Of a stretch of DNA of 64,000 nt, positions 23,177-36,000 are shown in pieces (position 1 is the stretch's first letter; each line of letters begins with the position of its first letter). The notes beneath the pieces are model-generated. The model worked only from the letters and a program-made list of their open reading frames with translations. It did no database searches and had not been told where the DNA came from. Position numbers and translations under genes: made by a program. Source of the stretch: Plazaster borealis (lineage: Eukaryota; Echinodermata; Asteroidea; Forcipulatida; Labidiasteridae). Where the stretch lies: the NCBI GenBank assembly GCA_021014325.1, contig CM037472.1, forward strand, positions 620,001 to 684,000, written 5' to 3'.

Positions 23177-23555
23177 TAAAGGTATCATACACGTTTGGTA
23201 ATGACTCAAAACAAATATTAGCATAAAAACTTACTTGGTAACGAGCAACGAAGAGCTGTTGATAGTTACATTGTAGGAAACGACTCCCTCTGAAGTAACA
23301 TAGTTTTTGAGAAAGAGGTAATTTCTCACTAAAATAATAAAAACTTCTTGCAAGAAGTTTTTATTCCTATCTGAAAGCACACAAATTTGTACAACAAGGG
23401 TGTTTTTTCTTTCATCATTTTCTTGCAACTTCGATGACCAATTGAGCCCAAATTTTCACAGGCTTGTTATTTTATGCATATGTTGGGATACACCAAGTGA
23501 GAACACTGGTCTTTGACAATTTCCAAATGTGTTCAGTGCCTTTAAAGGTAAATAA
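23177..23555. mobile_element. MITE copy (CACGTTTGGTAAT / AAATGTGTTCAGTGCCTTTAA ends)
   Basis: Matches 61743-62102 in the opposite overall orientation (shared ACACCAAGTGAGAA-ACTGGTCTTTGACAATT and GGTGTTTTTTCTTTCAT). A central palindrome AAACTTCTTGCAAGAAGTTT lies near 23341-23360. Confidence 0.7.
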
Positions 23556-23559
23556 TACA

Positions 23560-25870
23560 AGATATTGTTTGAACAATTTGTTATGTGAATGTGACAGGTA
23601 TGAAACATGCTCCCTTTGATTTTTGGTTTTATAAACTTCTCAGTCAATTATCTAATTCTTTTGATATTCAAACTAAGTTGAGCGCCCTCCACGTCAGGTT
23701 TCCAGGCACTCCCATAATTCCATTCCAGGAAGACAGCTCTACCGTGTACTTCATCACTGTTTTCATTTTACAAATTATAAGAATTAAAGAGATTTACCGA
23801 ACCTCAGAATAGCATCCTGACCCAATACATGAGTGTCACATTTAAGAAAACAATCAGACATAGACATAGATAATTATTGCAGACATGATATTCTTCCTAC
23901 TTTAATCTGATTTCAAAATTTGTTTTCTCAGAAAAATCATGAAAATTGTTATTAAATAGCCTGAAAAGCATATCAAAACCTATACTATGTGTACATGTAG
24001 GTTAGCTCTTGTTCTCAATAAAATGTTCCTACTTTTTCCAAGGGCAAAATTGTATGCCTTGTGAAAAGTGGAAAGTATATTAACTGCCTGTGATGGATTT
24101 AAGTGTATTGCTTTTATTTTGTATAATGAACCACACAGGAAACTGACTGTGTTTTATTTTGTGTCAATTTATATTTTGTATGATGCTTGTTTTGTCAAAA
24201 GAGTTGTCCTGAGTATCCGCTATTCGATTTTGTTGTAAAGTAAGATTCAGAAAATGCTTGTTTTGCTTATTGTTTATCTGTTTTTGTTTGTGTACTGCAG
24301 TGATCAATATGGAAATAAATGTAATAATGAATTAAATTGAATCATGGTGTTTGACTGTTACATTGAGGGAGCAATCCCTTAGCTGCTAATGGTATCTGGT
24401 TAAAGGGTGGAAATGGTGTAAGACTGGTAGCGATCCAGCTATGCTGAGGTGTATTCAAGCATTCACCTGGAGTGAACCTAAGTCACTGATAATGCTGAGA
24501 TTGATGCAGTTGACGATTACCCTGTCATCCCACCAGAGTGGTGAAGTATGGCTGTTCAGACCTGCCATGCCGGGTTGAGATCTGAAGGACTATCTAATGA
24601 CAACATGTACCATGAACACAGTCACTCTCCAGAAAGGAACACAGCTTCAAATCCTGCAGATCATAGACCAGGAAAGATGCACAGAGTTGCTTTGCAAAGA
24701 TGAGCTACCAGCATGTGGTGTTGTGAAGTTCAAGACAAACACTTGATGGTCCAGGTAGGAGCTTGAGACAAGGCTTATGACAACTTGATGAGATTTAAAA
24801 CCCTAAACTATCTGAGTCATTCAAACTCAACTGGAGGATTTGCAGACAAGGGAGCTGAAATTAGACAGACAAAAGATGAGCAGTGTGATGGAAACGGCAC
24901 CAGACTACTGTAAGCTGAAACACAAGAGTCTCAGTGCAGCAACAGAATGTGAGATCCAGCTCCCTAGAATGTAGCTCTGCAGAGTTGGATTATGAGGCTA
25001 TGATGTTTTTGAGAATTGATGACTGTAGTCTAACATTCTTGTGCAGAATGTGAAAATGGGAAGCTCTTTTTATTGGGAAAGTAAATGTTGATGTGGAGTT
25101 TATTAGTGTAGTATGGTTCAACTGTCGAGAGACCTTGCTACGTTATTATATATCATGCTTTGTTTTACCCAACACTGATGTACATGTATACTTGACCATG
25201 TACATTTTAGAGTAGTTCTAAGTAGTTCTGTAAGCAATAAATTACATAAGCAGACAATTCTGCTCTTTATGTACAATGTAAGCATGTTCCACCGTAGCAA
25301 TTAATTTTTACTTGTTCCTGTTTCTACATCACGCTACTAAGCATTCTTCACTTACATGTATACACAGCTAGCTTAGAAATTTGGCGCTTACCCGGTAAGC
25401 GGAGAAAGATGACGGTAAGCGCAGAATTTCACAGTAAGCAAAGCCATGAAATTGGGTCCAGATGTCTTAACCACTAGACCAACAAGCTTTCCCGGTCCTA
25501 TTTTTGTTTATTTCTCAGGAAGGTTGTTATCAAAACATACTTAATTTCATGCCAATTATTTACCGAGGTTAAAAAGTTATGTTTTCACTTATCACCGTAA
25601 AAAAAAACACCTCTGTAGGTAAGAAGATTTTGAGTCTGACATACCAGAGAGATGGGTGGCTGGGCAGTTATCCACAAAACTTATGCCAAATTTGTTGATA
25701 ACTTGATCACAAAAATAAGAATTCAATGTACTACTGGGCTGCTCAGGCAAAATACTTCACACTTTAGTTTCATTTTGCACTGGAAAGTAAAATTTTGAGT
25801 ATTTATTGTGACAATGTTGTGTGATTCTTTGCAGGTGATACACGCGTGTGAATGGACAAGTCTTTTTCTT
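23560..25870. other. intergenic/intronic DNA, no gene recognised
   Basis: No exon or domain supported. Holds a partial SINE A-box region on the reverse strand at about 25450-25500 and a GCTTACCCGGTAAGC palindrome near 25385-25399. Possibly a long intron of the candidate gene starting at 17344. Confidence 0.35.
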
Positions 25871-25879
25871 CACAAGTCG

Positions 25880-26095
25880 TTGTTTCAGTGCAAAAATGTT
25901 GTGTCTCATAGAACAGCACTTACGTTACACACAAGTTTGAAATTGTCAAAACGTCCTATCTTGCCTAAAATAGCCTGGATGTAAAAACAAAACAAGTACG
26001 TGTCAAGATGCAACGTTTTTTCCCGGAGCATTTTTGTGCGTGATACAGCTTTTGCAAAATCGAGATGCAACGTTTTGCACTGATGCAACAATATT
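25880..26095. repeat. dispersed foldback repeat, partner of 12470-12690
   Basis: Contains ATGCAACGTTTT and TTTTGCAAAATCGAGATGCA blocks that are the reverse complement of the 12.5-kb copy. Confidence 0.45.
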
Positions 26096-27883
26096 TCTGT
26101 ATGTTATTTGGCAATCAATTCAGAGTTGAAAGGCTGGGTTGGGTTTTGTTTGTTTGTTTGTTTGTTTTTGTGGGATTTTCAAAGATTTTTCAGGAAAATC
26201 TATTGGGATGCTTCATGTTAGACACTTATCAAGAAAAATTAATAGCTTTTGGTGAAGGTTTGTCGTTTTCTAGTTTCATTCTGAGAGCTGACTGATAATA
26301 TAACTCCTTTACCAGCACCAATCCTCATGAGAACTGTTTCAGGCATTTAACGTCACCAAATATTACTGTTGGTTATTACAATCAAAATGATCCTGATATG
26401 CACGAGTTCCTCCAAACAGTTTTTGGCTGCCAACATTGTTGGTCTTCTTCACGTCTTTGAGGTTGAAAGTAAACAAAAATTGGCAAAGGTAAATTACTTC
26501 TTTTGAACTTGACTGTTTTAATAATGAGTGATGTTTTTAAACACTAAATGTTGTGAATTGTGCAATTTGTTTGTGATGCAGTGAGGCTTATCATCTCCAA
26601 AGACATCTACTTGTCAACACGTATGTCCAAGACCAGCCTGTGATAAAGGAGCTGCAGTAAAAGGTGAATTCCCAAGAAGTTTACTAATAATATTTGTTCC
26701 TGGTCCCAAATGGAGCTCATAATAATAATTGTGCAAAATGGATGTTGTTGCTCTTATTTAATTAAAGTTAATATCTGTCATTATCTTCTAGCATTTCAAT
26801 TCATTCAAAGATATTTGTATGTTGTTTGGAAATGATTTCAGAGAAGTAACTATAAAAAAAATAGTAAACTTGCGGGTACAACCATGTATAAAATTTCTTT
26901 TGTGGGAGTGTTGGCTCTGAAAAGAGCCGGTGTGGTCTCGACGTTTCAAACAGTATACTATCATTTCAGAGTTGATGGGCTGGGTTACAGGGTTTTTTTA
27001 ACAATCAAAAATTTATTCCTGATGTGCTTGAGTTTCTTTTATCATTTTGTTGCTGCTCTTAATGAATGTTGAATGTTTTGTCTTCATTTATTTTTGATCA
27101 AAAATATAGAAAACAAATCAAAGAATAGCAATTTATCTTAAAATAATTGCTTTAATCATGTCTAATGTTTAAAACACTAAATGTTGCAAATTGTTCATTT
27201 TGTTTGTGTTGCAATCAGGCTTAGCATCTCCAAAGACATCTACCCATCAACAAGAAGACCAGCCTATGATAAAGGAGCTGCACTCTCCAGTAAAAGGTAA
27301 ACTCCCCTAAAGTTTACTTTTAATATTTACTCCTGGTCCCAAATGGAGCTCTGTAGTAATTGTGCAGAATAGTTATGTACACTTGCTCTTGTTTATACAG
27401 AAGTTAATATAAGTTGTTTTCTTGTAGCATTACAATTCATTCAAAGATAATTGTATGTTGTTTGGCAATCAGGCGACAGGCTGAGTTGTGTTTTTTCTGG
27501 CAGGTTTTAAAGATTTTGGGAAAGTCCCCAAGGTGCTTCATGTTAAAAACAGATTTCATGACAAATTTTTAGCTTGTGGTATTTTAAATTGTGCATGCCA
27601 TTTGCTAGATAATTTTCATTCTAACAGAGAGCTCACTGATACATAAAGTTCATACCAGCACCAATCCTCAAGAGAACAGTTTCAAGCAATTGACATCCCA
27701 GAGTTACTGTTTCCTATTTTGATTTGCATGAGTTCCTCCACAATTTTTTTGCTGCTTTCAATGTTTGTTTTTGTTTATAGACAAATCATCAGGTAAAAGG
27801 ACATTATTTGAGACAAACTGTTTTAAGGATGGGTTATGTTCTTAAAGTCTAAATGTTGCAAATTGTGCATTTTGTTTGTGTTG

Positions 27884-27965
27884 CAGTCAGGCTTAGCATC
27901 TCCAAAGACATCTACCCGTCCCAAGACCAGGCTGTGATTAAGGAGCTGCACTCTCAAGAAACAGG
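27884..27965 (+). CDS. open exon-like unit C1
   Basis: Acceptor GTTGCAG, a 78-bp open reading in phase 1 (26 residues with the shared codon, ending HSQETG), donor GTGATT. Nearly identical to C2 at 29395-29474. No known domain. Confidence reflects uncertainty that it is translated. Confidence 0.3.
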
Positions 27966-28721
27966 TGATTTCCCAAAATGATACTCTCAGCTTTTGGTAA
28001 TTTAAATTTTGCAAGCCATTTGCTAGATTAGTTTCATTCTGAGAGATAAGCGAACACTAAATGTTGTGAATTGTGCAATTGGTTTGTGATGCAGTCAGGC
28101 TTATCATCTCCAAAGACATCTACCTGTCAACACGTATGTCCAATACCAGCCTGTGATAAAGGAGCTGCACTCTACAGTAAAAGGTGAATTCCCAAGAAGT
28201 TTATTAATAATATTTGTTCCTGGTCCAAATGGAGCTCATAATAATAATTGTGCAAAATGGATGTTGTTGCTCTTATTTAATTAAAGCTAATATCAGTCAT
28301 TATCTTCTAGCATTTCAATTCATTCAAAGATATTTGTATGTTGTTTGGAAATGATTTCAGAGAAGTAACTGTAAATAAATAGTAAACTTGCGGGTACAAC
28401 CATGTATAAAATCTCTTTTGTGGGAGTGTTGGCTCTGAAAAGAGCCAGTGTGGTCTTGACGTTTCGAACAGTATACTATCATTTCAGAGTTGACGGGCCG
28501 GGTTACAGGGTTTTTTTAACAATCAAAATATGTTCCTGATGTGCTTGAGTTTCTTTAATCATTTTGTTGCTGCTCTTAATGAATGTTTTGTCTTCATTTA
28601 TTTTTGATCAAAAATATAGAAAACAAATCAAAGAAAAGCAATATATCTTAAAATATTTGCTTTAATCATGTCTAATGTTTAAAACACTTAATGTTGCAAA
28701 TTGTTCATTTTGTTTGTGTTG

Positions 28722-28809
28722 CAGTCAGGCTTAGCATCTCCAAAGACATCTACCCATCAACAAGACAAGACCAGCCTATGAAAAATGAGCTGCACTCTCC
28801 AGTAAAAGG
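28722..28809 (+). CDS. open exon-like unit B2
   Basis: Acceptor GTTGCAG, phase-1 open reading with DIYPSTRQDQPMKNELHSPV, donor GTAAAC. Its sister B1 at 27219 has lost the acceptor AG and frame. No known domain. Confidence 0.3.
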
Positions 28810-29392
28810 TAAACTCCCCTAAAGTTTACTTTTAATATTTACTCCTGGTCCCAAATGGAGCTCTGTAATAATTTTGCAGAATGCATGTTGCTGCTCTTGT
28901 TTATACAGAAGTTAATATCAGTCATTTTCTTGTAGCATTACAATTCATTCAAAGATAATTGTAGGTTGTTTGGCAATCAGGCGACAGGCTGGGTTGTGTT
29001 TTTTTCTGGCAGGTTTTAAAGATTTTGGGAAAGTCCCCAAGGTGCTTCATGTTAAAAACAGATTTCATGACAGATTTTAGCTTGTGGTATTTTAAATTGT
29101 GCATGCCATTTCCTAGATATTTTTCATTCTAACAGAGAGCTCACTGATACATAAAGTTCATACCAGCACCAATCCTCAAGAGAACAGTTTCAAGCAATTG
29201 ACATCCCAGAGTTACTGTTTCCTATTTTGATTTGCATGATTTCCTCCACTAATTGTTTTGCTGCTTTCAATGTTTGTTTTTATTTATAGACAAATCCTCA
29301 GGTTAAAGGACATTATCTGAGACAAACTGTTTTAAGGATGGGTTATGTTCTGAAAGTCTAAATGTTGCAAATTGTGCATTTTGTTTGTGATG

Positions 29393-29475
29393 CAGTCAGG
29401 CTTATCATCTCCAAAGACATCTACCCGTCCCAAGACCAGGCTGTGATTAAGGAGCTGCACTCTCAAGAAACAGGT
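29393..29475 (+). CDS. open exon-like unit C2
   Basis: Acceptor GATGCAG, phase-1 open reading RLIISKDIYPSQDQAVIKEL then HSQETG, donor GTGATT. Sister of C1. No known domain. Confidence 0.3.
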
Positions 29476-30057
29476 GATTTCCCAAAAAGGATACTCTTAG
29501 CTTTTGGTAATTTAAATTTTGCAAGCCATTTGCTAGATAAGTTTCATTCTAAGAGAGCGAGCTCAGTTATGAAAAAGCTTGGCTGTTGTTGTTGTGTGTT
29601 TCTTTTGTCAGGCTTAAAGATCTTGGGAAAGTCCCCAAGGATGCTTCATGTGAGAGATTTCAGGATTAATTAAAGGTCATACCAGCAACAATTGACATCT
29701 TGAGTTACTGTTGCTTATTTTGATTGCAACAATCAAAATATTCCTCATGAGCATGAGCTACTTTGTTCTTTTTGTCTTTTGTTTGTCTTCATTTATTTGT
29801 GAACAAAAATTTAGAAAACAAATCAGGGAAAGCAATTCCTGAAACTAATTGCTTTAATGACGGGTAATGTTTAAATAGGCATTTTGTTTGTATTGCAGTC
29901 AATCAAAGTCATCTACCCGCCAACAAGTCCTAGAACAGCCTGTGATGAAGGAGCTGCACTCTCTACTAAAAGGTAAAGTCCCCCTAAGTATACTTTTATC
30001 ATTTACCCCTGGTACCAAATGGAGCTCTAATATTTGTGCGGAATTCATGTTGCTCTT

Positions 30058-33000
30058 TAAACAATGCTGCCTATCCCCCCTGCATCGCTGCCGATTGCCG
30101 GATGAGTCCACAGCGGTACTCCTAATGGGCTTTAATGCAAACTACTGTGGCGTTTCTTGTTCCAAAGCCTACGTAGATTTTTCTAAATGGTTGCTCCCGC
30201 GTGGTTATTGCCTCATGCAAGGCCACCAAAGCTTTTCTTTGCACCTTGGCATGGCAATTACTGGAGCTTGCGCTACCGGCTAGCCCCCATATGGCAGTTA
30301 TTACAGCCGGGCGGACTCTGGGAAGAAAGGGAACATACTGGCTACTGTAAGAGGCAACACCACTATAGTTCTAGTGTGTCCTCTTTGGTCAGTTCCCCCC
30401 TCTATTGGCGGCACTGCTGCCAATTGCCGGACGAGTTCACAGTGGTACTCCAAATTTGCTTTAGGGAACTGACAACCACTGTGGCACTCCTTGTTCCAAA
30501 GGCTTTATTGGCCAAAGAAAAAAACTATAAAAAACCCGGCTGCTATTGCCCCAGTCACGAAAGGCCACTATAGCTTACTTTGGAGTAGTAATAACCGGAA
30601 TTCTCGCTACTGGCTAGCCCCAATGGCAGTCATTACAGCCGGGTGGACTACGGGGGAGCAAGGGAACGTACTGGCCGTCGGAAGAGGTGACATTCTAGTG
30701 TGTCCTCTTTGGGCAGTTTCCCTCTGTATTCTTGTATCAAAACCTACAGGGGCCAAAGAATTGGGTTGCTCCGGTGTCGCTATTGCCTCACAGTCATGCA
30801 AGGCACTGAAGTTTTCCTGGGCCCTTTTGGCAGGGTAATTACCGGCAAGCCCCCCCCCCCCACAGCAGTCAGTACAGCTTTTCAGACTCCAGGGAGAGAA
30901 AAGGAATGTACTGGCCTTTGTAAGAGGCAACACTGCTATGGTTCTAGTGTGTCCTCTTTGGGCAGTTCCCCTGTCTATGCGTGCCATCGCTATGGATTAC
31001 CGGATGAGTCCACAGCGGTACTCCTAACTGGCTAGCCCCCTTGGCAGTCATTACAGCTGTTTGGACTCAGGGGGAGAAAGGGAATGTACTGGCCTTTGTA
31101 AGAGGCAACACTGCTATAGTTCTAGTTTGTCCTCTTCGGGCAGTTCCCCTGTCTGTTCGTGCCATCGCTGCCGGTTGCCGGATGAGTCCACAGCGGTACT
31201 CCTAACTGGCTAGCCCCCTTGGCAGTCATTACAGCTGTTTGGACTCCGGAGGAGAAAGGGAATATACTGGCCTTTGTAAGAGGCAACACTGCTATAGTTC
31301 TAGTTTGTCCTCTTCGGGCAGTTCCCTGTCTATTCGTGCCATCGCTGCCGAATTCCAGATGAGTCCACAGCGTTACTCCTAACTGGCTAGCCCCCATGGC
31401 AGTCATTACAGCTGTTTGCACTCTTGGGGAGAAAGGGAATGTACTGGCCTTTGTAAGAGGCACACTGCTATAGCTCCAGTGTGTCCTCTTCGGGCAGTTC
31501 CCCTGTCTAGTCGTTCCATCGCTGCCGGTTGCCGGATGAGTCCACAGCATTACTCCTAACTGGCTAGCCCCCATGGCAGTCATTACAGCTGTTTGGACTC
31601 TGGGGGAGAAAGGGAATGTACTGGCCTTTGTAAGAGGCAACACTGCTATAGTTCTAGTGTGTCCTCTTCGGGCAGTTCCCCTGTCTATTCATGCCATCGC
31701 TACCGATTGCCGGATGAGTCCACAGCGGTACTCCTAACTGGCTAGCCCCCTTGGCAGTCATTACAGCTGTTTGGACTCAGGGGGAGAAAGGGAATGTACT
31801 GGCCTTTGTAAGAGGCAACACTGCTATAGTTCTAGTTTGTCCTCTTCGGGCAGTTCCCCTGTCTGTTCGTGCCATCGCTGCCGGTTGCCGGATGAGTCCA
31901 CAGCGGTACTCCTAACTGGCTAGCCCCCTTGGCAGTCATTACAGCTGTTTGGACTCCGGAGGAGAAAGGGAATGTACTGGCCTTTGTAAGAGGCACACTG
32001 CTATAGCTCCAGTGTGTCCTCTTCGGGCAGTTCCCCTGTCTAGTCGTTCCATCGCTGCCGGTTGCCGGATGAGTCCACAGCATTACTCCTAACTGGCTAG
32101 CCCCCATGGCAGTCATTACAGCTGTTTGGACTCTGGGGGAGAAAGGGAATGTACTGGCCTTTGTAAGAGGCAACACTGCTATAGTTCTAGTGCGTCCTCT
32201 TCGGGCAGTTCCTCTGTCTATTCATGCCATCGCTACCGATTGCCGGATGAGTCCACAGCGGTACTCCTAACTGGCTAGCCCCCTTGGCAGTCATTACAAC
32301 TGTTTGGACTCAGGGGGAGAAAGGGAATGTACTGGCCTTTTTAAGAGGCAACACTGCTATAGTTCTAGTGTGTCCTCTTCGGGCGGTTCCCCTGTCTATT
32401 CGTTTCATCGCTGCCCGTTGCTGGATGAGTCCACAGCGGTACTCCTAACTGGCTAGTCTCTTGGCAGTCATTGCAGCTGTTTGGACTCTGGGGGAGAAAG
32501 GGAATGTACTGGCCTTTGTAAGAGGCAACACTGCTATAGTTCTAGTGTGTCCTCTTCGGGCAGTTCCCCTGTCTATTCATGCCATCGCTACCGATTGCCG
32601 GATGAGTCCACAGCGGTAGTCCTAACTGGCTAGCCCCCTTGGCAGTCATTACAACTGTTTGGACTCAGGGGGAGAAAGGGAATGTACTGGCCTTTTTAAG
32701 AGGCAACACTGCTATAGTTCTAGTGTGTCCTCTTCGGGCGGTTCCCCTGTCTATTCGTTTCATCGCTGCCCGTTGCTGGATGAGTCCACAGCGGTACTCC
32801 TAACTGGCTAGTCTCTTGGCAGTCGTTGCAGCTCTTTGTACTCCAGGGGAGCAAGGGAATGTACTGGCCTTTGTAAGAGCCACACTGCTATAGCTCCAGT
32901 GTGTCCTCTTCGGGCAGTTCCCCTGTCTATTCGTTCCATCGCTGCCGATTGCCAGATGAGTCCACAGCGGTACTCCTAACTGGCTAGCCCCCATGGCAGT

Positions 33001-36000
33001 CATTACAGCTGTTTGGACTCAGGGGGAGAAAGGGAATGTACTGGCCTTTGTAAGAGGCAACACTGCTATAGTTCTAGTGTGCCCTCTTTGGGCAGTTCCC
33101 CTGTCTATTCGTGCCATCGCTACTGATTGCCGGATGAGTCCATAGCGGTACTCCTAACTGGCTAGCCCCCATGGCAGTCATTACAGCTGTGTGGACTCTG
33201 GGGGAGAAAGGGAATGTACTGGCCTTTGTAAGAGGCAACACTGCTATAGTTCTAGTTTGTCCTTTTCGGGCAGTTCCCCTGTCTATTTGTGCCATCGCTA
33301 TAGATTGCCAGATGAGTCCACAGCGGTACTCCTAACTGGCTACACTGCTATAGCTCCAGTGTGTCCTCTTCGGGCAGTTCCCCTGTCCATTGTTCCATCG
33401 CTGCCGGTTGCCGGATGAGTCCACAGCGTTACTCCTAACTGGCTAGACCCCATGGCAGTCATTACAGCTGTTTGGACTCCGGGGGAGAAAGGGAATGTAC
33501 TGGCCTTTGTAAGAGGCACACTGCTATAGCTCCAGTGTGTCCTCTTCGGGCAGTTCCCCTGTCTATTTGTTCCATCTCTGCCAGTTGCCGGATGAGTCCA
33601 CAGCGTTATTCCTAACTGGCTAGCCCCCATGGCAGTCATTACAGCTGTTTGGATTCCGGGGGAGAAAGGGAATGTACTGGCCTTTGTAAGAGGCAACACT
33701 GCTATAGTTCTAGTTTGTCCTTTTCGGGCAGTTCCCCTCTCTATTCGTGCCATCGCTACAGATTGCCAGATGAGTCCACAGCGGTACTCCTAACCGGCTA
33801 CACTGCTATAGCTCCAGTGTGTCCTCTTTGGGCAGTCCCCTGTCTATTTGTTCCATCGCTGCCGGTTGCTGGATGAGTCCACAGCGGTACTCCTAACTGG
33901 CTAGCCCCCATGGCAGTCATTACAGCTGTGTGGACTCTGGGGGAGAAAGGGAATGTACTGGCCTTTGTAAGAGGCACACTGCTATAGCTCCAGTGTGTCC
34001 TCTTCAGGCAGTTCCCCTGTCTATTCGTTCCATTGCTACCGATTGCTGGATGAGTCCACAGCGGTAGTCCTAACTGGCTAGCCCCCATGGCAGTCATAAC
34101 AGCTGTTTGGACTCCGGGGGAGAAAGGGAATGTACTGGCCTTTGTAAGAGGCAACACTGCTATAGTTCTAGTTTGTCCTTTTTGGGCAGTTCCCCTGTAT
34201 ATTCGTGCCATCGCTACCGATTGCCGGATGAATCCACAGCGGTACTCCTAACTGGCTAGCCCCCATGGCAGTCATTACAACTGTTTGGACTGTGGGGGAG
34301 AAAGGGAATGTACTGGCCTTTGTAAGAGGCAACACTGCTATAGTTCTAGTGTGTCCTCTTCGGGCAGTTCCCCTGTCTATTCATGCCATCGCTACTGATT
34401 GCTGGATTAGTCCACAGCGGTACTCCTAACTGGCTAGCCCCCTTGGCAGTCATTACAGCTGTTTGCACTCTTGGGGAGAAAGGGAATGTACTGGCCTTTG
34501 TAAGAGGCACACTGCTATAGCTCCAGTGTGTCCTCTTCGGGCAGTTCTCCTGTCTAGTCATTCCATCGCTGCCGGTTGCCGGATGAGTCCACAGCATTGC
34601 TCCTAACTGGCTAGCCCCCATGGCAGTCATTACAGCTGTTTGGACTCTGGGGGAGAAAGGGAATGTACTGGCCTTTGTAAGAGGCAACACTGCTATAGTT
34701 CTAGTGTGTCCTGTTCGGGCAGTTCCCCTGTCTATTCATGCCATCGCTACCGATTGCTGGATGAGTCCACAGCGGAACTCCTAACTTGCTAGCCCCCTTG
34801 GCAGTCATTACAACTGTTTGGACTCAGGGGGAGAAAGGGAATGTACTGGCCTTTTTAAGAGGCAACACTGCTATAGTGCTAGTGTGTCCTCTTCGGGCGG
34901 TTCCCCTGTCTATTCGTTCCATCGCTGCCGGTTGCTGGATGAGTCCACAGCGGTACTCCTAACTGGCTAGTCTCTTGGCAGTCATTGCAGCTGTTTGTAC
35001 TCCAGGGGAGAAAGGGAATGTACTGGCCTTTGTAAGAGCCACACTGCTATAGCTCCAGTGTGTCCTCTTCGGGCAGTTCCCCTGTCTATTCGTTCCATCG
35101 CTGCCGATTGCCGGATGAGTCCACAGAGGTACTCCTAACTGGCTAGCCCCCATGGCAGTCATTACAGCTGTTTGGACTCTGGGGGAGAAAGGGAATGTAC
35201 TGGCCTTTGTAAGAGGCACACTGCTATAGCTCCAGTGTGTCTTCTTCGGGCAGTTCCCCTGTCTATTCGTTCCATTGCTACCGATTGCTGGATGAGTCCA
35301 CAGCGGTAGTCCTAACTGGCTAGCCCCCATGGCAGTCATTACAGCTGTTTGGACTCCGGGGGAGAAAGGGAATGTACTGGCCTTTGTAAGAGGCAACACT
35401 GCTATAGTTCTAGTTTGTCCTTTTTGGGCAGTTCCCCTGTCTATTCGTGCCATCGCTACCGATTGCCGGATGAGTCCACAGCGGTACTCCTAACTGGCTA
35501 GCCCCCTTGGCAGTCATTACAGCTGTTTGGACTCCGGGGGAGAAAGGGAATGTACTGGCCTTTGTAAGAGGCAACACTGCTATAGTTCTAGTGTGTCCTG
35601 TTCGGGCAGTTCCCCTGTCTATTCATGCCATCGCTACCGATTGCTGGATGAGTCCACAGTGGAACTCCTAACTTGCTAGCCCCCTTGGCAGTCATTACAA
35701 CTGTTTGGACTCAGGGGGAGAAAGGGAATGTACTGGCCTTTGTAAGAGCCACACTGCTATAGCTCCAGTGTGTCCTCTTCGGGCAGTTCCCCTGTCTATT
35801 CGTTCCATCGCTGCCGATTGCCGGATGAGTCCACAGAGGTACTCCTAACTGGCTAGCCCCCATGGCAGTCATTACAGCTGTTTGGACTCTGGGGGAGAAA
35901 GGGAATGTACTGGCCTTTGTAAGAGGCACACTGCTATAGCTCCAGTGTGTCTTCTTCGGGCAGTTCCCCTGTCTATTCGTTCCATTGCTACCGATTGCTG

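Larger units (their letters stand above)
26582..29975 (+). repeat. tandemly amplified exon-like units (A-B-C-A-B-C plus a seventh)
   Basis: Seven copies of a 78-87-bp exon-like unit lie at about 26582 (A1), 27219 (B1), 27886 (C1), 28094 (A2), 28724 (B2), 29395 (C2) and 29899. Each has a GTTTGTG(T/A)TGCAG-type acceptor and GTGA or GTAA donor and would splice phase 1 to phase 1. C1, C2 and B2 are open (for example RLSISKDIYPSQDQAVIKEL); A1 and A2 carry the same TGA, B1 has a damaged acceptor and shifted frame, and the seventh has an internal stop. A1-to-A2, B1-to-B2 and C1-to-C2 distances are 1512, 1505 and 1509 bp, so a triplet of older ~640-bp units was duplicated as a ~1.5-kb block. Protein unrecognised. 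Confidence 0.75.
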
